Origin: Bin55 sp965205545
Lineage (GTDB): Bacteria > Pseudomonadota > Gammaproteobacteria > Pseudomonadales > Azotimanducaceae
Reading direction: 5' to 3'
Assembly: GCA_965205545.1 (NCBI GenBank)
Contig: OZ242170.1
Location: 1,550,001-1,614,000, forward strand
Length of the DNA stretch: 64,000 nt
Numbering within the stretch: the first letter of the stretch is position 1; each line of letters begins with the position of its first letter. The position numbers and the translations under genes are program-made. The notes beneath the pieces were generated by a model. That model was not told where the DNA came from and searched no databases. It was given only the letters and a program-made list of their open reading frames with translations. Below are positions 1 to 8,435 of this stretch, one piece after another.

Positions 1-277
1 TTACAACAACACTCGCCATGGTTAAGTCAATAGTTGATTCTTCCTCAACCGATTCAGCATCAATATTTGATGCGTCACCTTCTTGATCGCCTGATGTAGC
101 TTCATCGTTTGCTTCTTCTCCATCTGGTGTTTGCGGTTCAGGCACTACAAACGCGGGATCCGCTTCAACGGCAATGTACTCGCCTGTGATCGTATATTGC
201 TCTGCAGGACTTGTACTGCAGCCCGCCATAAGCGCAGCAACCAGCAAAAATCCAACAAAACCCAGTAGCTTCTTCAA
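1..277 (-). CDS. Lipoprotein, 5' part only (paralogue of the next lipoprotein gene)
   Basis: Only the first 92 codons lie in the window; the gene continues beyond base 1. The start is TTG at 277, preceded by GGAGG eight bases upstream and by an in-frame TAA immediately before it, so no longer start exists. The product begins with a lipoprotein signal: two lysines, a hydrophobic stretch and the lipobox L-M-A-G-C with Cys20. After the lipid anchor, residues such as YTITGEYIAVEA and a later IDL...SVVV stretch match the start of the lipoprotein encoded at 660-2654 (YTINGEFIAVEA, IDLSTSTVVV), so the two are paralogues. A Glu/Asp-rich linker lies between these matches. By analogy the missing part probably carries a beta-rich domain and a thioredoxin domain, but this is inference. 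Anchored, presumably periplasmic-facing, protein. Confidence 0.8.
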   Translation of the reverse strand, partial: MKKLLGFVGFLLVAALMAGCSTSPAEQYTITGEYIAVEADPAFVVPEPQTPDGEEANDEATSGDQEGDASNIDAESVEEESTIDLTMASVVV

Positions 278-659
278 TTAAGCAACCTCCGTGATTTGCA
301 CGTTTCGAGACTATAGTCGACCATCGGCTTCAGACGAACGAAACGCAGCATTCCTTTAATCCTAGCGGTAGTTTAATGCACGAGCGAGGATCTCGCTCAA
401 GAAACTCGAACTCTCAAATTGCGGTTCAAGCCGCAATGGCTCGTGGCAACGGCACTTTTCGCACCACGCGGAATGCTTGTTCGCAACCAACCCATCATTG
501 GGCTAGAACAATTGGTTCTTGCTGCACATCCCCGAACCAATGTGGCTGCCTGAGGTTGTGCATATACGTCGAGTTTGGGAAAGAAAAGGCGTGCCGACAA
601 ACCTCGCTTTGTCAAGCGATATCCATTGGCACGCCAATGTCAATGAGTTTTAAGGTGGG
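278..659. other. Intergenic stretch between two lipoprotein genes
   Basis: No coding region is convincing here. It should hold the promoter of the 5'-truncated lipoprotein gene and the 3' end of the 660-2654 transcript. Three perfect short inverted repeats are visible: arms of 7 bases at 382-388/392-398, at 418-424/431-437 and at 624-630/633-639. None is followed by a T-run on the minus strand, so they are not clear terminators. Confidence 0.5.
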
Positions 660-2654
660 TTAGCCACCCATGTCGTCAGCACCCGGGTCGTCTGAGTCGG
701 ATTCCGCTTCGGAATCTTCCTCTTCCTCAACTGGCATTTCACCGAATCTGGCAACCAACCGCTCCTCAAGTTTATCCGTATGGATGTTCTTCTCCAGAAT
801 GCAACCTTCGGAATCCACCAAATAAGCTTTAGGAATGAACTGCACGCCATAAGCGCTTGCAATCGGCCCTTCCCATCCCTCAATTTCACCGAGGTCGATC
901 CAAGGCAGTTCGTGCTTCTCAGAGCCTCCCTGCCAATCTTCGAACGTGCTGTCGATGGAAATGGCGACGATTTCAAATCCATCGTCGTTGTATGCTGCGT
1001 ACATTCTCTTTAAATCGGGGAACGTTGCGATGCAAGGTCCGCACCAGGAAGCCCAGAAATCAACAAGGACAATTTCACGCTCGCTCAGCACGTCGTAAAG
1101 AGCAATTTCCTCGCCTTGAAGATTCGCAAGCGTAAATTCGGGCGCTTTTTGACCTTGTATCAGGGTCGCGTCGTTCTCTTCCGTCTCGATGTAGCGCTGA
1201 AGACTATCGCGTCTCGGTGCGACCCGTCGAGCGACTAGGTCTGCTTCAAGTTGCGTTGCCAATCTGTCGTAGATCGGAAACGCGTCTGCACGATCTTCGG
1301 AATAGGAGTTGTAGGCTCCCAACTCCATCGCAAGTAGCGAATTTAGAGGATCGTCATCGCTGTTGGCGATTTCTCTCAAAGCGTCGGCCATCATTTCATT
1401 CATCTTGTTTTGAAGCTTAAGGAAATCTGGACCCGAATCTCCCTGTGAAGCCATCATGTCTGCTATTGATCGAGGGGGTGCAACTCCTTTCATTGAAACG
1501 TGCTCGCATCCTTCTGCAGGTTGAGGCAGCATCGAAAGGGCATCCGCTGCGACATCTTCTATACTCGTGGCCGCTACTCCCTCGAGTGCCTCTGCTGCGG
1601 CATCCTCGATAGTTGTAGCCGCAATCTCCTCGGCTGCGTCGTTTTCTTCCATGGGCTCTTCGGCATCAGACTCTGCATCTTCTTGTGCTGCCTCTTCGCT
1701 GCTGGGTTCCTCAGTGTCACCCTCTGCAGCGGCGGCTTCACGCGCTGCATCCATCTCCGCAATGTATGCTGCATACGATTCGCTGTATTCGGTAGCAACC
1801 GTCATGTATTCGTCGGAGAGGTTCCAGCTCTCAACCACTTCTTGGTGTCTGGAAGAATCCGAAGTAGCAACAATCATGTCGGTCGTTCCGTGCCAGGAAA
1901 GCGTGAGCGTCGAACCTGGCTCAATAACAGCTTGTGTTGAATTGAAGCTCTCAGTGCGCAAATAGACTGTAACTACGGTAGGCTCGTCTATGTCATTTTC
2001 GATCATGAAAGCGCCGTCGTCGAGCACTACTGTGCCAAGCTCGCGCGTTGTGCGTGCGCCGTCCACATATTCAGTCGCAAAGACTTCAACGACGGCCGTC
2101 GCTAGCTCACGATTTTCGCCGCTGAAGTCTCCGGTGATGGTGAACTTAGCGCCTGCATCCTGGCTAGCACGAGACGCCCCCACCAACACAAGTTGATCAG
2201 GAGGATACGTCTCTTCGTACTCCACAAGCGCGAACTCGACCGAGTCGCCACCGGGTACAACCAAAGCCGTTGCAGAGAGCTCTCCGTCATCCGTAGCAAC
2301 TGAAATCTTCACGTCTGTTGCGGTTTCGATCTCGCCTTCAAAGGTAACCTTGCCATTGACAAAGCTGCCAGAAGCAAGTTCAACCGTCTCAGTCTCGCCT
2401 TCATCGTTGGTGGTTTCGTAGCTCACTACCACGGTTGAGGTCGAGAGATCAATCGATCCCTCGACTGCGGATGTGTCTACCGACGCGGGATCGGCAGTTG
2501 ATGTGTCGCCGTCTGCTATTTCGGGCTGTTCAGCCTCGACAGCGATGAATTCGCCGTTTATCGTGTATGCCTTCGATGGACCAGCATTACAGCCGACGAG
2601 CAGCAACGCTCCGCAAGCAAGTCCGAGAAAGCCAATTGTCTTGTACATGTTCAT
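660..2654 (-). CDS. Lipoprotein with C-terminal TlpA-like thioredoxin domain
   Basis: Predicted 664-residue lipoprotein. The start at 2654 is preferred over the longer frame because GGAGG lies six bases upstream and a typical lipobox (L-L-V-G-C, Cys22) follows. The N-terminal part is beta-rich and looks like one or two DUF4369-like sandwich domains, as seen in TlpA-type lipoproteins of Bacteroidetes. The middle holds a long Glu/Ala/Asp-rich segment with a 16-residue tandem repeat (AATTIEDA.../AATSIEDV...). The C-terminal domain is a TlpA/AhpC-TSA thioredoxin fold with WCGPC near residue 537 and a cis-Pro motif (FIPKAY), then a very acidic tail. The family reduces or isomerises disulfides outside the cytoplasm; the substrate here is unknown. 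It shares the W-x-L-S-x-E-Y motif and end region with the lipoprotein at 3252-4700. Confidence 0.88.
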   Translation of the reverse strand: MNMYKTIGFLGLACGALLLVGCNAGPSKAYTINGEFIAVEAEQPEIADGDTSTADPASVDTSAVEGSIDLSTSTVVVSYETTNDEGETETVELASGSFVNGKVTFEGEIETATDVKISVATDDGELSATALVVPGGDSVEFALVEYEETYPPDQLVLVGASRASQDAGAKFTITGDFSGENRELATAVVEVFATEYVDGARTTRELGTVVLDDGAFMIENDIDEPTVVTVYLRTESFNSTQAVIEPGSTLTLSWHGTTDMIVATSDSSRHQEVVESWNLSDEYMTVATEYSESYAAYIAEMDAAREAAAAEGDTEEPSSEEAAQEDAESDAEEPMEENDAAEEIAATTIEDAAAEALEGVAATSIEDVAADALSMLPQPAEGCEHVSMKGVAPPRSIADMMASQGDSGPDFLKLQNKMNEMMADALREIANSDDDPLNSLLAMELGAYNSYSEDRADAFPIYDRLATQLEADLVARRVAPRRDSLQRYIETEENDATLIQGQKAPEFTLANLQGEEIALYDVLSEREIVLVDFWASWCGPCIATFPDLKRMYAAYNDDGFEIVAISIDSTFEDWQGGSEKHELPWIDLGEIEGWEGPIASAYGVQFIPKAYLVDSEGCILEKNIHTDKLEERLVARFGEMPVEEEEDSEAESDSDDPGADDMGG

Positions 2655-3251
2655 CACCAACCTCCATTGGTCGTTGTGGTTGCAATCACATCTCATCGTA
2701 GTGGCGCAATCACACATGATGGGGCTTCATGACGTCTTCAGCAGTCATGCATTGGCGGGATCGCAGCAACTGCGGCCGTCAAGAATCGAGCGCCGTCCCT
2801 TTGTTGCTCGATAGGTCTGCGTCAACCCCGCACAATCGAGGCGTGCCAATCCTGTTTGTTTTGGTCAATCTAGACAAAGCTGCAGCGCACAGCACACCCC
2901 GCAAATGATTTTTTCACGAAGCATTTGGTAGTGTAGCGGTTGACGGCCCCAATACAATTCTAGTGAGACCCGCTTCGCGTCTCCGTATTTCCCAGGAACA
3001 ACTAGGATTTCTGACCCAATCAATATATTTTGCACGAAACGAGACAATTTTGGCAGAAAATCATAGGTTTAGGCGTTTTTGAGTCTTCTTGGCCGCATCG
3101 TCGAAGATGAGCATCAATGGCAGCCGTTCCCAATGAGAATCACAATGTCTTTGGCGTCAGACCAACAAACTAGAAACTATGTGAATTGGTCTCTGCAATG
3201 CGCTGGATGTTGCGTCCTCGGATCAAAAGCAGCGCGAACTGCTACTCTTGT
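2655..3251. other. Intergenic stretch between lipoprotein genes
   Basis: About 600 bases with no convincing gene. It should contain the promoter of the 660-2654 gene and the 3' end of the 3252-4700 gene. A minus-strand reading frame of 60 codons at 2865-3047 has no recognisable product or start signal. I see no strong terminator and no repeat. Confidence 0.5.
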
Positions 3252-4700
3252 CTACATAAACAGCTCTTCAAGCTTTATGTCCAAATCGTGCCCCCGTAGG
3301 TTCTTCGCGACTATGGTTCCGGATTCGGCATCAAAAAGTAGGTTGTAGGGCACACCGGTGACAGTGTATTTGGTAGCTGCTTCTGACTCGCTTCCCATGC
3401 CCAAGTTGATCCAGGGCAGCGCTTCTTCCTCTGAAGCCCGCAGCCAGGCTTCCTTGTCATCGTCGATCGTAAACGACACGATCTCAAAGCCCTTGTCGCT
3501 GAAGTTCTCGTAGGCTTTCTTGAGATTGGGAATCTCCTGCCTGCACGGACCACACCAGGATGCCCAGAATTCCAACAGCACAATCTTGGTGTCTTCCTGA
3601 GCTTGACTAAGTTTTAGTGATTCGCCGTCCAGGTCCACAGCTGCAAAATCAACTATGGGAGTTCCCACGGCTATCTTGTCGCGTTCTGCTGCACGTTCGG
3701 CTCGCTCTCGCTCCCTTTCAACGTTCAGTGCCACCCAAGGATCGTCCGGCGCCAACTCCTTCAACTCTTCGAGTGCATCGGAGTACCAGTTGCCACTAAC
3801 CAGCCACGTGGTCTGCAGAGTCAGTCTTCTAGCCAGCGCGTCCGGATGCGTAGTCGCGACATGCTCTCTTCCCGCGGACTCCAGATCGAGGATCTTTGAA
3901 AACTGATCACGCCTAGCATCAGCTTGCGCCCGTCGCTCTTCTTCGGTCTCTGCGTCGGGCTCCTTTAGCATTGCGTTGTATTGCTCGTTCGCGGCAACGT
4001 ACTCTTCGCTTAGTTTCCAGGAGTTGAAAACGGCATCGTTGTATTCTCCGCCCTCAACGACAAAACGCGCTCGTGGGTCCATCGTGAGAGTTAGCTCGCC
4101 GGGTTCCAAGATGAACTGCTGACCCTTTACCGGTGCCATTCTCAAGCCCGATTCAGAAACTGCGTCTAGCACATAGAAATAGACTCGCTGAATCTGCGAC
4201 ACTTCATGCGTGAGAGAGAATCTCCCATTCTCTATCGGGGCCTCGGCGATCACATTCATATTGTCGTTTGTCGAACTTCCCATCGAAATGGCGGTGGCAG
4301 ACATGGATGTGGATGGCGCGCCCATAGAAACCGCACTCGAGCCGCTGCTTGCTTTGGCTGGACTCGCCATGGAACTACCTGGACCAGGGTCACTCGACCT
4401 ACCGGTCGCCGCCGTGGATGCGCCTTCATTCGAATCCGAACCCTCCACTTTAGTACCAGCTGAAGCGGGAGTCATGCTTATCGAAACGATTCCCCCCGGG
4501 GATTCCGCCTTGGGGGTCCACACAACAAACCTGCCGTTGGAATAGACCTCCGAAACGTCGCCCTCCAACTGCAGCAAATTGGTAGGTGGCGTTTCAGCAT
4601 CAGTTGTCGCCTCGGTTTCGACTTCGTTGTTGGAACTGCATGCGGCAACCAAGAATAGGCACGAAATGCAGGTGATCGACTTAGTATGAGTATTGTTCAA
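3252..4700 (-). CDS. Lipoprotein with C-terminal TlpA-like thioredoxin domain
   Basis: Lipoprotein of about 482 residues. The frame opens with GTG at 4706, but TTG at 4700 lies five bases after an AAAGGGG element and is the more likely start. The lipobox is V-A-A-C. A short beta-rich N-terminal region is interrupted by roughly 60 residues that are almost only Ser, Ala, Gly, Thr and Met, a flexible linker. A helical W-K-L-S-E-E-Y segment follows, then a charged helix rich in Arg and Glu, and a C-terminal TlpA thioredoxin domain with WCGPC around residue 382 and a cis-Pro (GVPYNL). A redox role at the envelope is expected from the family. It lies between a TonB-dependent receptor gene and a homologous lipoprotein gene, all in one direction, which suggests a related job, but the substrate is unknown. 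Confidence 0.87.
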   Translation of the reverse strand: MNNTHTKSITCISCLFLVAACSSNNEVETEATTDAETPPTNLLQLEGDVSEVYSNGRFVVWTPKAESPGGIVSISMTPASAGTKVEGSDSNEGASTAATGRSSDPGPGSSMASPAKASSGSSAVSMGAPSTSMSATAISMGSSTNDNMNVIAEAPIENGRFSLTHEVSQIQRVYFYVLDAVSESGLRMAPVKGQQFILEPGELTLTMDPRARFVVEGGEYNDAVFNSWKLSEEYVAANEQYNAMLKEPDAETEEERRAQADARRDQFSKILDLESAGREHVATTHPDALARRLTLQTTWLVSGNWYSDALEELKELAPDDPWVALNVERERERAERAAERDKIAVGTPIVDFAAVDLDGESLKLSQAQEDTKIVLLEFWASWCGPCRQEIPNLKKAYENFSDKGFEIVSFTIDDDKEAWLRASEEEALPWINLGMGSESEAATKYTVTGVPYNLLFDAESGTIVAKNLRGHDLDIKLEELFM

Positions 4701-4755
4701 GGGCACCCCTTTAGTGGTGAAACGTAAACACTATGGAATTTGGTCAATTCTAGCC

Positions 4756-4799
4756 AAAAAAAGTTTCGCCGGTCGCACAACAAATTGTGCGACCGGCGA
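4756..4799 (-). terminator. Intrinsic terminator of the first TonB-dependent receptor gene
   Basis: A perfect 15-bp stem (4766-4780 with 4785-4799) and a 4-base loop, followed on the minus strand by a run of seven T (4756-4762). It lies just after the receptor stop codon and before the lipoprotein gene, so the receptor is probably transcribed separately. Confidence 0.92.
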
Positions 4800-4822
4800 T
4801 GGGTTGATTCTAGTTTGTTCTG

Positions 4823-7786
4823 CTATAGAGGCAAATTGAAAGCCAAATTGAACATCCGCCCATAAAGTGGAGATCTATTTGGGCTGGTCTGATCAAGAAA
4901 CTCCCTGGCATCGTTGGTTACCTGCGTCTTGCCAAACCTATCAAACAGGTTGTTGACAACGAATGTTAGACGCCCTCCATCGAGAACGTCGGGAAGATCG
5001 AGCAAAGCACCTGGTCCCATGGCATAGCTTATGCTCAAGTCAAAAGTCGTCGGGGGGCTGTATTGATTGGTGACGCCCGCAAGCGCTCTTTGAGTCTTCG
5101 ATCTCGTCGCGTAGTCAACGCTTACTTCAAGACCGCGATGCGACCAGGAAAACGTCCCGTTCATCGATTTCTGCGGTACGACTCCCACAGCTGTGCTACC
5201 CTCAGTTCGGCCGACGACGCTGATAGTCTCGTCGTTCTCCGGGTCGTTGGGATCAATGACGTAGTCGTACCCATTGATACGCGAACGCTTGAATTTGACA
5301 TCAAAATCGCCTACATCCGTCGACATCCCCCAAAGCACCTCGTAGTCAATTCCGGTCCGCTGAACGGAAGATACATTGATCCACCGACGTTCCTGTACGT
5401 AGATTTGCTCAATGGTGTCGTAAAAGGTGTCGCTGGGAAGATTGTTTGGATCGACAATGAAGTTCGACAATCGATTGATGCGATTCATGTAGTCGACATC
5501 GCTGTAGGTTGCGTTGAGTTGCAGAGACGGCCAAAATCTCGGCGTGATCTCCAGACCAAACGAACTCGTATCAGCAGTCTCCGGCAACAGATCCGCGTTG
5601 CCTCCTTCAATGACTATCACGTTCTGATACTGCAAAGAACCATCGGGTTGCTGCAAGTAGATTCCCCGGAACGGATCATTGGGATTGCGATTAGTAGTCA
5701 AGAGAAGCTGATTCAATTGCGGCGCTACAAATGCAGTTTGCTGATTCAGCTTGACGCGAATATCCTGCGATGGGGACCACACCACTCCCACACCCCACGT
5801 ATTTTCAGAACCAGGTTCCATCAAGTCTTCCGGAGTTACATTGCCGGTCTGTTCGTCTATATAGGTGACCTCAGGCGCGTCGTAGGTGTCATTGCGAAAA
5901 GAACCAGTAACCATCAAATGCTCAATCATAGGTTGCATGTTTCCGTCACCCACCAGTGGAACAGTGACCTCTGCGAAGTACGCAGAACTTGATCGCTCGG
6001 CATCGGTATGGAAGTTTGCCTCATTGCTGACTGGCGACTGTTCAATAGCGCCGACCGCGAAATCTGTAGAGCTCTCCAAACCAGTCGTATCGAACGTGAA
6101 TCCAACCAAGCCTCGGATCATTCCTGCGGGCATTTGATAGAGTTCGCCGCGAACCAATCCTTCGAATCGAAACTGGGTGTTTGTGCTTTCCGCAGTTCGT
6201 GGAGTTGTTGCGATGAACTCAGAAATGTCGCCAAAGGGGTTTACGGCAGGTACTGGCGGCAGGGTGACACGACACAACCCGAAGAACGGCGTTCCTCCCA
6301 TTTCTGCGCAACTGGCTGCATCAATGCTCAGGAATCGCGTGATCGGTGTCACACCGTCCGAATTCATTCCCGAGCGAAGATTGACGCGGTCAACGTCGAA
6401 ATGTCGATTCGTCTCCGACTCTTCCGTTGTTTGCCCAACGCTCATTTCGTAGTCGATTCGACTAGTCACTTCGCCTGACAAGTCAATGCTGAAGTCCATG
6501 ATCGTCGAGTCTGTCTCGATGAATGGCTGAGGATAATCGCGCCTTTGTCCACGCAAATGGATGGTTCCCATGAATGGGTTGTAGGGATTGTTCCGGTGCA
6601 ACGTCTCGCCGGTAAACGTTATGTAACCCCGGTTGGTCAGCGTATTGCGCTGTTCCATGCGCACCTGCGCATCGACCGACAAAAATGAACTTAAGTCACT
6701 CTGCACGCCAGCTAGAAAGCTGTCTCGCGTTCGTTCGGGAAGAATGCTGAACCCTTCCTGTGTGTCGGCTCCCCAACTGGGCATCATCCATTGGGAAATG
6801 TTGCTCAAGGAACTGTCTTGATTGAATCCCTCGGGCAAGATTGCATGTGTCAACGCCTCGGCTCGGCCCTTGTCCGCATCAGACAATGCGTTGTACTCCG
6901 GTACCGTCAATACGTTTCCATCCAATCTGTACGCGATGTTCAAGGATGTACCATCAGCCAAACAGCAGAAACGAACGTCATACTGCGGACCTGGGAAAAT
7001 CGACTGCTGGAAAAGCGTGACTGGACGATCCGACGCATCCATTCCCGAATGGATCGAACGTTGATATGCACCACGAAAGTTGAAGCCTTCAAGGACATAG
7101 TTGGCATTTATCCCAACTCGAGTTTCATCGAAGCCTTCTGTTCCGGGCCAGTCGTAGCCAAGATTGACTTCGACACGCTCAAAGTCCTTCTTTGTAATGA
7201 TGTTCACAACGCCGCCAACGGCATCCGATCCGTATATTGCAGAAGCTCCATCGAGCACGATTTCGATGCGCTCGACCATTGCTAGCGGTATAGAGGATAC
7301 GTCAGTTACGCCACCGAGAATCCCGTTGTAGCCAATGCGTTTTCCATCAACCAAAATCAAAGTGGATTCGCTTCCAAGCCCTCTCAGATTCACGGTTGAA
7401 CCGCCGGTGAAATTCGAAACATTGTTCAGGTTGCTACCGAACTGTTCAGTTGTCGGGTTCAAGTTTTGAGGCAATTGGCGAAGCACGCGCTCCAACGTTA
7501 CCTCTCCGCTCGCACGTATGTCCTGGGAGTCAATTACCACCAGCTGCCCAGCAATTTCGCCGGGATTCTGAACAAGGCGAGATCCTGTTACAACAATCTC
7601 TTCTATTTCCTCTGCCGGAACTTCGGATTCTTCTTCTTCATCGGCATCCGTTTCTTCTTCTTCCTGAGCCCATGTGACACTAGTTGCCGCCAGCAGTCCC
7701 ACGACTGCAAACGCGACCACCGGCCAACCAAAGCGTCGCAACGCCACACTATCGGGTGCCTCGGATACGTTTCTTGCTTGTCGCAT
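4823..7786 (-). CDS. TonB-dependent outer-membrane receptor
   Basis: Protein of 987 residues. A signal peptide ends near residue 40 (hydrophobic stretch, then W-A). It is followed by a Glu/Asp-rich stretch and a TonB-box-like I-E-E-I-V-V-T-G-S-R near 62-71. The plug domain follows with typical motifs (NLRGLGSESTLILVDGKR, DGASAIYGSDAVGGVVNIITKK); the rest is a 22-strand barrel with many aromatic strands. Such receptors take up scarce large substrates (siderophores, cobalamin, glycans or peptides) using TonB energy. The last residues are hydrophobic but lack a terminal Phe. Cysteine pairs occur in predicted extracellular loops. The start has a GAGGAGG element close upstream. The substrate cannot be told from sequence; the neighbours are another receptor and thioredoxin lipoproteins. 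Confidence 0.93.
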   Translation of the reverse strand: MRQARNVSEAPDSVALRRFGWPVVAFAVVGLLAATSVTWAQEEEETDADEEEESEVPAEEIEEIVVTGSRLVQNPGEIAGQLVVIDSQDIRASGEVTLERVLRQLPQNLNPTTEQFGSNLNNVSNFTGGSTVNLRGLGSESTLILVDGKRIGYNGILGGVTDVSSIPLAMVERIEIVLDGASAIYGSDAVGGVVNIITKKDFERVEVNLGYDWPGTEGFDETRVGINANYVLEGFNFRGAYQRSIHSGMDASDRPVTLFQQSIFPGPQYDVRFCCLADGTSLNIAYRLDGNVLTVPEYNALSDADKGRAEALTHAILPEGFNQDSSLSNISQWMMPSWGADTQEGFSILPERTRDSFLAGVQSDLSSFLSVDAQVRMEQRNTLTNRGYITFTGETLHRNNPYNPFMGTIHLRGQRRDYPQPFIETDSTIMDFSIDLSGEVTSRIDYEMSVGQTTEESETNRHFDVDRVNLRSGMNSDGVTPITRFLSIDAASCAEMGGTPFFGLCRVTLPPVPAVNPFGDISEFIATTPRTAESTNTQFRFEGLVRGELYQMPAGMIRGLVGFTFDTTGLESSTDFAVGAIEQSPVSNEANFHTDAERSSSAYFAEVTVPLVGDGNMQPMIEHLMVTGSFRNDTYDAPEVTYIDEQTGNVTPEDLMEPGSENTWGVGVVWSPSQDIRVKLNQQTAFVAPQLNQLLLTTNRNPNDPFRGIYLQQPDGSLQYQNVIVIEGGNADLLPETADTSSFGLEITPRFWPSLQLNATYSDVDYMNRINRLSNFIVDPNNLPSDTFYDTIEQIYVQERRWINVSSVQRTGIDYEVLWGMSTDVGDFDVKFKRSRINGYDYVIDPNDPENDETISVVGRTEGSTAVGVVPQKSMNGTFSWSHRGLEVSVDYATRSKTQRALAGVTNQYSPPTTFDLSISYAMGPGALLDLPDVLDGGRLTFVVNNLFDRFGKTQVTNDAREFLDQTSPNRSPLYGRMFNLAFNLPL

Positions 7787-8350
7787 AGCCTCCTCGCTTA
7801 CGATCAGTTTCTTATCGTTGCTATTCTACTACCAACGTCAATGTGTTCGAATGGAATCTCGCAAGAAAAACCGACAAATAATGAACAAATAATGGATGCA
7901 ATCTGTATTCTGATTTAGATCCGTTGTCACTCGTTGAAATTCGAAAAAATCACAGTTTGAAATTCATACGAGAAGGAAACACTGCCGGTTCCCAATTTCC
8001 GGTCAGCTGATGTATCGGTGTCTCTCCACTGGATGAGGAAATCTTTCCTATGTGTATTGGCGAAAACTTTTGAGTTCGTTTCTGTGGGCGACGTCATCGA
8101 GGGCAACGCGGACACACGCTCCCCGGTCGAAAATCAACTTCATGCTCCAGTCGCGACGCTGCAATCCTGTGGTCACGACACACTCATGTGTAGAGTTGTG
8201 GCAAGACGGCGAACTATCAACCGAACAACAGGAAAACAGAAGATGTGTGCCTCGACACGCAACGTCGATGCGTGTGTTCATTGTTTTGAGCAACCAGCCA
8301 ACCGGTATGAATAGTTGTGCACCCAACTCAATGCTAGACACACCACAAAT
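7787..8350. other. Intergenic stretch between two TonB-dependent receptor genes
   Basis: About 560 bases without a convincing gene. It should contain the promoter of the downstream receptor (4823-7786). A TTGACG on the minus strand at 7836-7841 could be a -35 box, but no good -10 box is correctly spaced. Overlapping frames on both strands have no recognisable products. Confidence 0.5.
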
Positions 8351-8376
8351 GAATGTGCCCCTTTCGGGGCACATTC
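8351..8376 (-). terminator. Hairpin after the second TonB-dependent receptor gene
   Basis: A perfect 11-bp stem (8351-8361 with 8366-8376) closed on the minus strand by a GAAA tetraloop, 60 bases after the receptor stop. Only three T follow, so it may act as an mRNA 3'-end stabiliser or a weak terminator. Confidence 0.7.
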
Positions 8377-8435
8377 TGTTGCATTTGCCTACGAGTCGAA
8401 CGCAATGGTTCGCTTCGCAGAAAACGTCTGGACGC

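Noticed and set aside
624..639. Inverted repeat after the 660-2654 gene as a terminator
   Set aside because: The loop is only two bases and no T-run follows on the minus strand.
2865..3047. 60-codon minus-strand frame between lipoprotein genes
   Set aside because: No ribosome-binding site, signal or recognisable motif.
5063..5992. 309-codon plus-strand reading frame
   Set aside because: It lies fully antisense to the first TonB-dependent receptor gene, whose motifs are unmistakable; the product has no recognisable features.
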